From assembly GCA_964503615.1 (NCBI GenBank), contig CAZDBA010000111.1:1-16786 (forward strand): a stretch of DNA of 16,786 nucleotides, given 5' to 3'. Numbering within the stretch: the stretch's first letter is position 1; every line of letters starts with the position of its first letter. The notes beneath the pieces were generated by a model. That model made no database searches. It had not been told where the DNA came from and saw only the letters and a list, made by a program, of their open reading frames with translations. Of this stretch, positions 1 to 5,995 are shown in pieces. Made by a program: the position numbers and the translations under genes. Source of the stretch: CAZDBA01 sp964503615. GTDB taxonomy: Bacteria > Planctomycetota > Planctomycetia > Pirellulales > Pirellulaceae.

Positions 1-2
1 CT

Positions 3-302
3 GCCAATGGAACTGGCACTGGAGGAGACATTACGGTGACCTTCAATGATTTGGGGGGCAAAGATCCGGATGAATTCAATCGAGCCAATGCTTCCTATGC
101 TTCGTTTGTTGTTGAAGGGGGACCTCTAGGAATAATCGGCGATGTAAATACGGATGGTATTGTAAACTTCTTCGATATCGCACCATTTATTGGAGTTCTG
201 TCCATGCCCAATGTTTTTCAATTCGAAGCGGATATCAATCGGGATGGAGTGATTAACTTCTTCGATATCGCACCATTCATTGGAATCTTAGCCGCAGGGT
301 AA
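3..302 (+). CDS. C-terminal end of a secreted dockerin-domain protein (5' partial)
   Basis: The reading frame is open from the left edge, so only the last ~99 residues are visible. A GTG at position 36 lies inside the frame and need not be the start. The tail holds two EF-hand-like loops, DVNTDGIVNFFDI and DINRDGVINFFDI, each followed by APFIG. This is the duplicated calcium-binding pattern of a type I dockerin-like domain. In Rhodopirellula-type planctomycetes such domains commonly end large secreted or surface proteins and are not tied to cellulosomes. The Gly/Asn/Thr-rich stretch before it (ANGTGTGGDITVTFND) fits a beta-rich extracellular module. The two loops are nearly identical at DNA level, with a 23-bp exact repeat at 165-187 and 255-277, which points to recent internal duplication or conversion. 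A strong terminator follows 100 bases after the stop. Function of the missing N-terminal part is unknown. Confidence 0.85.
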   Translation, partial: ANGTGTGGDITVTFNDLGGKDPDEFNRANASYASFVVEGGPLGIIGDVNTDGIVNFFDIAPFIGVLSMPNVFQFEADINRDGVINFFDIAPFIGILAAG

Positions 303-401
303 TAAACTGAAAACGAAACACTATCTATCCGCATCGACTCTCTAACTGAGCTATGTTCGACTAGTAAGAATTAAGGGCTTTTTTTCAAGCTAAACTTGTT
401 A

Positions 402-441
402 GAACGCGGTCAGGCCTTCAATGGCTTGGTTGCGTTTTTTT
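402..441 (+). terminator. Rho-independent terminator after the dockerin gene
   Basis: Bases 403-416 pair fully with 423-436 (14 pairs, several G-U) around the 6-base loop TTCAAT. The stem runs into seven Ts at 435-441. The G-U pairs become A-C mismatches on the other strand, so the hairpin is strong only in a + strand transcript. It separates the dockerin gene from the retron-like region. Confidence 0.8.
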
Positions 442-500
442 GATTTAAAGCCTGTTAGATGGCCAGCAACTAACTGCAACGTCGTCGTCGAGCACGTAGG

Positions 501-529
501 TTTACTTGCCCTTACCGGTTGGCTAGAAT
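501..529 (+). promoter_or_regulatory. Candidate sigma-70-type promoter for the structured RNA
   Basis: TTTACT (501-506) and TAGAAT (524-529, 5 of 6 matches to TATAAT) are separated by 17 bases. Transcription would start near 536, about 14 bases before the a1 strand of the RNA candidate at 550. The spacing is ideal, but the -35 box is only a partial match and planctomycete promoters are poorly known. The support is mainly its position. Confidence 0.4.
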
Positions 530-549
530 CCGAATTAATCCCTTGGATT

Positions 550-797
550 CGTTGGACGATAGGTCTAGCTTGGTGATTTATCACCGCGGTTGGCGTTGCG
601 CCATCCAGGCACATTGACTACCAATGCTTCACAAGGAAGGCTATTTCAGACTCGCTTTCACTAGTATGGGGTCCCTGTCAAGGGCGGGTCTGGAGCAACC
701 TCGCCAATCGTGGTTCCACCCCCGACAGGGACCCCATACTAGTGGCGAGTCAGTGAGCCTTCCATGTTCCAGGTCTAGTAGTAGAGCCAGTCCAGCG
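550..797 (+). ncRNA. Candidate retron msr-msd RNA
   Basis: The region folds by hand into the retron plan. The a1 strand 550-567 pairs with the a2 strand 782-797. CGTTGGAC pairs with GTCCAGCG (one G-U), then GG with CC, then TCTA with TAGA, interrupted by a 4x1 internal loop and one bulged G. The stem stops exactly before G568 of an AGC, the usual context of the branching guanosine. Three short stem-loops follow, as expected for msr: GGTGA/TCACC (572-585), GG-T-TGGCG/CGCCA-T-CC (588-606) and CATTG/CAATG (612-626). Then comes a 137-nt hairpin (631-767) suited to be msd. A promoter-like pair lies just upstream and a terminator-like hairpin just downstream. No protein gene is credible here. Product: template and primer for msDNA made by the RT encoded at 12655-13980. 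It could instead be a palindromic repeat lying by chance beside the operon. Confidence 0.58.
631..767 (+). repeat. Long hairpin with a 21-bp perfect core (candidate msd)
   Basis: The outer stem pairs ACA-A-GGAAGGCT (631-642) with AGCCTTCC-A-TGT (756-767), with one A-A mismatch. The middle stem pairs GACTCGC (649-655) with GCGAGTC (745-751). After a 3-base bulge, the core 659-679 pairs perfectly with 724-744. An imperfect G/C-rich apex (682-723) closes it. Such length and perfection fit an msd, but the inverted repeat could also be a REP/MITE-like element. No terminal target duplication is evident directly at its ends. Confidence 0.85.
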
Positions 798-800
798 TTT

Positions 801-840
801 GACCGCAGATGCGATTTCGTGTCTGCGGTCACTTTTCCTT
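801..840 (+). terminator. Hairpin with T-rich tail between RNA candidate and operon
   Basis: GACCGCAGA (801-809) and TCTGCGGTC (822-830) form a 9-bp perfect stem, extendable to 12 pairs with two G-U. The tail is ACTTTTCCTTTTA. It begins four bases after the a2 strand, so it would end a free-standing RNA transcript. Readthrough, or a separate promoter in 841-909, would be needed for the operon. The T run is interrupted, so it may be leaky or only an RNA stabiliser. Confidence 0.6.
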
Positions 841-909
841 TTACAACCTGCTCCTTTTAAAGTTCCGATGGTAATTCATTCGAACTGGTTTGGGATCAGA
901 CAGCAGTGA

Positions 910-3900
910 ATGGGCGGCAGCGAGATGTTGGTAAATCTTGAACACGTTGAAAATGCTCATGCGGCTGGCGATCCTCAAGCGGTCGATCTTTTACTGCAAG
1001 TAATCTCCGCGCCACCCGATCCCAATCAACCGCCTCCACGCGAAGGCACCTACGGTTTCGATGCGTTTCTCAAAGAGATCTCACGACCGAAATTTTACAA
1101 ACAACCTGCGGAAGTTCAGGCTCTGCAGCGTCAGGAAAAACTAAAAGCTGTCGAAGCGAACGACCCTGACGATATTCATCCTCGTTATCGCAGTCACGAA
1201 TTTATCTATCGGTTGTGGGAATCGGCTCAGCCGTTTGACCGCAAGTGTTTGCTTGAGATTATTCGCCGCGTGCCTCTGGTTTACGGTCCTTGGAAGGCGC
1301 TCAAAGCGATTTTCAAAGAGGCAGAATCGCGCGAGGATACAGAGGTCATGGGAGCGCTTGCTGCCCGTTTTGATGTCGCGTTTTCAAGTGGACAACACTC
1401 GGTCAGCAATCGAACGCTGGGCTATTTGACTCGTCGAGCCTGGCGCTATTTGCGGCAATTGGCGAAAACGCTTCCCGCGTGCTATGCCGATCGAGTCGTC
1501 GATTTTCTGGTTCCGTTTCCCGACAGTTATCCAGGTCCAGAACAGGGTTGGCTATGGAACCAGATCTTCCACCATGATCAAAAAGCTCACGGCCGATCCC
1601 GGTTTCGCAGCAGTTACCGTTGGAAGCGAACAACACCGGTCAACTATCATACTTCTCGAGCCTTTCCCGAATTGTGGAAACGTTCACCCCTTCCGCTGTT
1701 CGAGCTATTACAGCGTGCCCAGAATACAAAAGTTCTCAAATACGCGGTTGCTGCCCTGAAGACCGACTTCCGTACTGTCTTGCGAGCGGTTGAACCAGTT
1801 TGGGTTCGGCAGTTGATTCATCGCGATAACGCAACGGTCCACGAGTTTGCGGTTTGGGTTTTGGAGAACGTACCGCAGTTCGAACAATCCAAGTTCCGCG
1901 AGCTTGAGTTACACGATGCAGTTTTGCAGTTGTTGCAGTCGCCTTCTGGGCCCGCTCGCAGTTTCGCTGCAAAATACGCGCGGGTTCATGCTCGTGACCT
2001 GCCTGTTGAATCGCTGGTTCGCTACGCGATCAACAACGACCCGAAAGTTCGTGACCTTGCCAAAGATCTTTTAAGCTCACTCGATCCACGCAACGAGGTG
2101 GGCTTGGACGCTTGGGGGTTGCTGCTCAGGACCCGCGACGGAAATGAATTGGCGCAGAAGGTTTTGCGAAAACACTTTGTTGCCGATGACCTTACTCCCG
2201 AATGGTTCGCCGATCAGCTGCTAAGCGGGAACAAATTCGCGACCCAGTTCGCACAGTCGCGGTGTTTGGAACTTCATTCGCCAAAACAGTTGGGCGAAGA
2301 TTTCTTTTTTCAATTGTTTGACCGGGCCGATCCTGACATCTGCCCGGAAGCGATCACGTTCGCGCTGAATGAGTATGGAAAGTTCGACCTGTCCGCGGTC
2401 GAGATAAGCCGTTTGGAAATGATGCTGGTTCATAGAGCTAGTACCTTCGTTGTTGGTTGGGCGAATCAAGGTTTGCTGGCGCCCAGTCGATTTGATCCTT
2501 CGTTTCTCAAGTCGATCGCCTTCGCCCCAACCTATAACGATACGCCGCAAGTCGTCGAGGCTAAGCAAAAACCTTGGGGAAAATACGTTGTTTTCTACAC
2601 TCATATTTCTAATTCGATTTTTGAGTGGTTCAGCGATATTCGCCAATTCACTCCCGATCAAATCGGATTTGAATGGTTGATGAAACTGGTACAACGGGAC
2701 GAACCGGAGTATCGTGAGTTTGCTTCGGACCTGTTGATCAAGTCTTATTTGCCCGCCGACTTTGCAGATGATTCTCAAGGGTCTAGTGAGCCGGAACCGG
2801 CCACCGATTCCGATGTCGAAATCAAAGTCGACTTGGAATCTGCCACGTTCGTTTTCACGGGCAAGATGGCAACGATGACTCGCAGCGAAGCTCAAAAGAA
2901 AGTCACCGAGGCCAACGGCAAGAATTCCAAAACGGTAGGTAAAAATCTTGACTACTTGGTGATCGGCGACGAAGGCTCACCGATGTACGGGATGGGGCGC
3001 AAAGGTAGCAAGCAGTTAAAGGCCGAATCGCTTAACCAGTCCGGTGCGGAAGTTCGCATTATTTCCGAGACTGCGTTTTTGCAAATGCTCTCAGGAACGC
3101 AGCGAGAGTTTTCAGAGGATGCCGTTATCGCCGGCTGTGAAAATATCTGGTCGATGTTGCTTGACAATAAAGAGGGCTCATCGCTTTCTCTGTTCGCGAT
3201 CAAGTACGTACGGCATCATCACCCGGAGATTTGTTTGGCCGAAACCGATCGACCGGTTGATCCTGGGTCTGAGTTCCCGGACGAATTTTTGAACTACGAT
3301 CGCGTTGCTCAATTGTTGAGTCACAAGCAACTGTCGCTACGAAATTTAGGGTTGGAGCTTTGTCGATATGAATTTGCAAGGATGAACCCGTCACTGGAGC
3401 AACTAGTTGAGCTTTGCCAACTCCCCTACCCTCCGGTTCGTAAATTCATTGCCAGTGCGTTAACGGAAAGCCCCACAGTCGAAAATCGAAGGTGGCGTCT
3501 GGACCCTGAGGGCTTTACCGCCGAATCGGTTTATCTGTTCTGTCAATCGCGCGATGCGGAAACTCGAGCGATCGGTATGAAGCTGATCGACCTTTACCCT
3601 CGAATGCGAGAGCCGGATCAACTGTTTGCGTTGACCGAGTCGCCCGATCGAAACGTCCGAGCGTTCGTGATCCGTTCGTTTTGGTCGCTCTATCGAGACC
3701 GAGGGGGCAAGCAGGATTGGCGTCCGACTGACCCGGCGGAATCGTTGCTTAAAAAGAAAAAGAAGCCTAAGCCTGGAGCGCCTGAAACACCGCGATTCGG
3801 AACAGGTGCCCCGCCCCGCCCTGATGATTTGCCCGCCGCTCCGGAGCGGATGCAGTTCTTGCTGCGTCGCCTGTTATTCGAGATCGCACCCGGTCGCCCT

Positions 3901-4158
3901 CCCAAATCCAAAGGCGATGAAATTGACGAGTTGAAAGTCAAACCGCTTCCGACCCGTCGTGCAAAGATTCTATTGATCGAAACGATTCGTGATCTGGCGC
4001 TTGAGGATCAGGAATTTGCTGAGGTAGTGCATCCAGTGTTGGTCGAGTTTATGGAGTCGCATGGGATGTCGGAGCATGCGGCTTGTTTAGTCGCCGTTAC
4101 GCGGATCGAACATGCTTTTCCGGAATTGAAAGCCAGTCAAACGGAGGTTGAGGTATGA
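910..4158 (+). CDS. HEAT/ARM-repeat protein with internal BRCT domain (retron operon gene 1)
   Basis: A 1082-residue alpha-helical repeat protein with no signal peptide or membrane segment, so probably cytoplasmic. ATG 910 is directly preceded by an in-frame TGA (907-909), so no longer ATG start exists; ATG 925 is an alternative, and neither has a clear ribosome site. Residues ~1-600 and ~740-940 are degenerate HEAT/ARM-like helices. The stretch RTLGYLTRRAWRYLRQL (168-184) resembles a signature I recall from bacterial HEAT-repeat proteins of the MolR type. Residues ~640-727 form a BRCT domain: TFVFTGKM, then TRSEAQKKVTEANGK, then LDYLVIGDEG, and FLQML at the end. BRCT domains bind phosphopeptides or DNA ends and nicks. 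A lysine/proline-rich linker lies at ~946-976. The last codons overlap the next gene (ATGA), implying translational coupling. Inferred role: scaffold or DNA-end sensor of the retron system. No enzymatic motif seen. Confidence 0.85.
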   Translation: MGGSEMLVNLEHVENAHAAGDPQAVDLLLQVISAPPDPNQPPPREGTYGFDAFLKEISRPKFYKQPAEVQALQRQEKLKAVEANDPDDIHPRYRSHEFIYRLWESAQPFDRKCLLEIIRRVPLVYGPWKALKAIFKEAESREDTEVMGALAARFDVAFSSGQHSVSNRTLGYLTRRAWRYLRQLAKTLPACYADRVVDFLVPFPDSYPGPEQGWLWNQIFHHDQKAHGRSRFRSSYRWKRTTPVNYHTSRAFPELWKRSPLPLFELLQRAQNTKVLKYAVAALKTDFRTVLRAVEPVWVRQLIHRDNATVHEFAVWVLENVPQFEQSKFRELELHDAVLQLLQSPSGPARSFAAKYARVHARDLPVESLVRYAINNDPKVRDLAKDLLSSLDPRNEVGLDAWGLLLRTRDGNELAQKVLRKHFVADDLTPEWFADQLLSGNKFATQFAQSRCLELHSPKQLGEDFFFQLFDRADPDICPEAITFALNEYGKFDLSAVEISRLEMMLVHRASTFVVGWANQGLLAPSRFDPSFLKSIAFAPTYNDTPQVVEAKQKPWGKYVVFYTHISNSIFEWFSDIRQFTPDQIGFEWLMKLVQRDEPEYREFASDLLIKSYLPADFADDSQGSSEPEPATDSDVEIKVDLESATFVFTGKMATMTRSEAQKKVTEANGKNSKTVGKNLDYLVIGDEGSPMYGMGRKGSKQLKAESLNQSGAEVRIISETAFLQMLSGTQREFSEDAVIAGCENIWSMLLDNKEGSSLSLFAIKYVRHHHPEICLAETDRPVDPGSEFPDEFLNYDRVAQLLSHKQLSLRNLGLELCRYEFARMNPSLEQLVELCQLPYPPVRKFIASALTESPTVENRRWRLDPEGFTAESVYLFCQSRDAETRAIGMKLIDLYPRMREPDQLFALTESPDRNVRAFVIRSFWSLYRDRGGKQDWRPTDPAESLLKKKKKPKPGAPETPRFGTGAPPRPDDLPAAPERMQFLLRRLLFEIAPGRPPKSKGDEIDELKVKPLPTRRAKILLIETIRDLALEDQEFAEVVHPVLVEFMESHGMSEHAACLVAVTRIEHAFPELKASQTEVEV

Positions 4159-5918
4159 GCAACGTCAGTAACTTGACTTACTTTGGTGACATTAGCGGCT
4201 TGGTCGGTGAAGACAAATCGTTTGCGTTTGTGACTCGTCATTCGGAGGGAAAGCTCACTTCGCTTTACAAGATTCAGGCCGAGTCGAACAAGTTCTCCGA
4301 AGTCGCGCTTTCGTTTTCGGCTTCTGCCCTGTTTCAGTTCAACAAACGGTATTGGATCGGCGATGCGAACGAAAACGTTTTACATTCGGTGGGATTGTCC
4401 GAAAAGAAAACGACAACGCATAAACTAAAACTCCCTGCGCCAGTGACTGCGATGGCGGCCGTTGCTGGCGAGCGAATTGCCTTATTGTGTGGGCAGTCGG
4501 TCGTGATCGTAGATGCCAGCGAGAAATCCAAGTCGATTCAAACGATCGAGTTGGAAGAAGAAGGCACGGCGATTGCGACCAATCCAGAGGGCGACTGGAT
4601 GGCCGTCGGTTCGGTTACTGGCTCAGTCACCGTTTTTCAGGCGGAAGAACAAGACGATTTTATGCTGAGTGAGTCGGAGGCGATTCACCGCGGCGCGATT
4701 GCGGCGTTGTTGTTCGAGCCCAACGAGCTTCGTTTCTTTTCGGCCGGAAACGATCACAAACTGTTGCTGACCCATGCTCGAGGCCGGTTGGAGCCGGAAG
4801 ACCGCGGTCGTACGAACGTTCATGACAAACCGATTTCGGGGATTGTTCATGCTGGCGAAGACCGCATCATTACGGGCAGCGAAGACAAGACGCTTAAATC
4901 ATGGGCGCGAGCTGGCGCGACCAAGCCGCAAACCCAGGCCAGCGATTTAGTCGCTGTCAAATTGATCGCGACGATCACCGTTCACAATCGTCCTAATCTG
5001 GTTGCGGCCTGTAGTGATAGATCGTTGCGATTGTTTCTGATCAAGCCGGATGGTCGGATCGGCGATTTGGTTTCTCGCTACAACGATGTGTTTGCCAAAG
5101 CCCGGCAGTTGTTTGGATCCAAGGACCCGGCCGAACGTGGTGAGGCGTTACACGATTTGCAAAAGATCGACGATCGAGCGGCAGCCGAGTTGTTGGCCGA
5201 GCGAGTGACCGCCGATCCCGATAACAAACTGCGGTTGGTCGCCGCACAGCAATTGGTTAAATCCAGCCACAATCAGTTGGCCGATCTGCTGTTTAATTTT
5301 CTCACACATAGTGATGCACCGGTCCGCATGTTGGCGCTGGGCACGCTCGAGGGAATCACTCCGGACCAGATGACTTTGTATCGAACCGCATTGGCCAGCA
5401 ACAACGCTGATATTGGGGTTCACTCGGTCGAATCGCTTGTAAAAATCGCGACCAAAAAAGAGGTCACGATCGGAGACAAAAATCGAGCGCAGGCGGTTTT
5501 GATGGCTGCCTTGGATGCCGAGCGAGTCGAAGTTCGTAACGCAGCGATCCTGGGTTTGGAGAAGATGTTCGACAAAAAATCTCCACGCGCGAATCTGCTG
5601 ACGCTGGAGACCGATAATGCAGACGCAAAACGGAAAGGTCTGATTCGGCTGCTGCAACGTGGGCTAGTTGGTCAGCCGATCGCATCAGCAGGCATCCGCC
5701 GCGCGATCGAGGACCGACAATCGCCCGAAGTACGCCAAACTGCTTTTCTGGTTTCGGTTTTGTCCCGACCCGATTTGGCCAAAGTACTTCGCAAGCGCGA
5801 CAAAGATCTCGATCGAAAGTTAAAAGAGATCGAGAAGTTCACGTTTGATCAAGGCGAGGGCAAGAAACCGACCAAAAAGAAGAAGGCCAAGGTTGCAGCG
5901 AAGGCCGATCCGACGTGA
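4155..5918 (+). CDS. WD40-like propeller plus HEAT-repeat protein (retron operon gene 2)
   Basis: A 587-residue, apparently cytoplasmic protein. The start ATG overlaps the previous stop and has a good ribosome site (GGAGG, 4143-4147). Residues ~1-305 show repeated four-strand blades typical of a WD40-like beta-propeller, for example AIATNPEGDWMAVGSVTGSV, RIITGSEDKTLKSW and NLVAACSDRSLRLFLI. Residues ~317-550 are HEAT repeats (DDRAAAELLAERV, DAPVRMLALGTLEGI). The C-terminus is a basic lysine-rich tail (KKPTKKKKAKVAAK) that could contact nucleic acid. Propeller and HEAT units are protein-binding scaffolds, and no catalytic residues are visible. Its tight coupling to the BRCT protein suggests the two form a complex. 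It has no place in the minimal ARM, SWIM and RT gene set that I recall for type XIII retrons, so it may be an added subunit here. Confidence 0.82.
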   Translation: MSNVSNLTYFGDISGLVGEDKSFAFVTRHSEGKLTSLYKIQAESNKFSEVALSFSASALFQFNKRYWIGDANENVLHSVGLSEKKTTTHKLKLPAPVTAMAAVAGERIALLCGQSVVIVDASEKSKSIQTIELEEEGTAIATNPEGDWMAVGSVTGSVTVFQAEEQDDFMLSESEAIHRGAIAALLFEPNELRFFSAGNDHKLLLTHARGRLEPEDRGRTNVHDKPISGIVHAGEDRIITGSEDKTLKSWARAGATKPQTQASDLVAVKLIATITVHNRPNLVAACSDRSLRLFLIKPDGRIGDLVSRYNDVFAKARQLFGSKDPAERGEALHDLQKIDDRAAAELLAERVTADPDNKLRLVAAQQLVKSSHNQLADLLFNFLTHSDAPVRMLALGTLEGITPDQMTLYRTALASNNADIGVHSVESLVKIATKKEVTIGDKNRAQAVLMAALDAERVEVRNAAILGLEKMFDKKSPRANLLTLETDNADAKRKGLIRLLQRGLVGQPIASAGIRRAIEDRQSPEVRQTAFLVSVLSRPDLAKVLRKRDKDLDRKLKEIEKFTFDQGEGKKPTKKKKAKVAAKADPT

Positions 5919-5995
5919 AACTGTCCAGTCAAGTACTGTTATCGAGCGTTTGCCGATGATCACCATTTTGTATTTCATTCATAAACTGTAACGAC

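Noticed and set aside
399..614. A - strand reading frame of 71 codons
   Set aside because: It overlaps the terminator and msr-like stem-loops, has no recognisable motif, and runs against every other gene.
561..778. AGGTCTAG direct repeats (561-568, 771-778) as target-site duplications of a mobile element
   Set aside because: The bases just inside them are not inverted repeats of each other, the first copy lies in the proposed a1 strand, and no transposase is present. Not fully excluded.
624..860. A + strand reading frame of 78 codons across the hairpin region
   Set aside because: It is formed by reading through the 21-bp inverted repeat and the 801-830 hairpin. It has no domain, no ribosome site and unnatural composition. 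The region is better explained as structured RNA.
2221..2895. A 224-codon - strand frame inside gene 1
   Set aside because: It is a shadow of the HEAT/BRCT coding frame, whose protein features are clear on the + strand.
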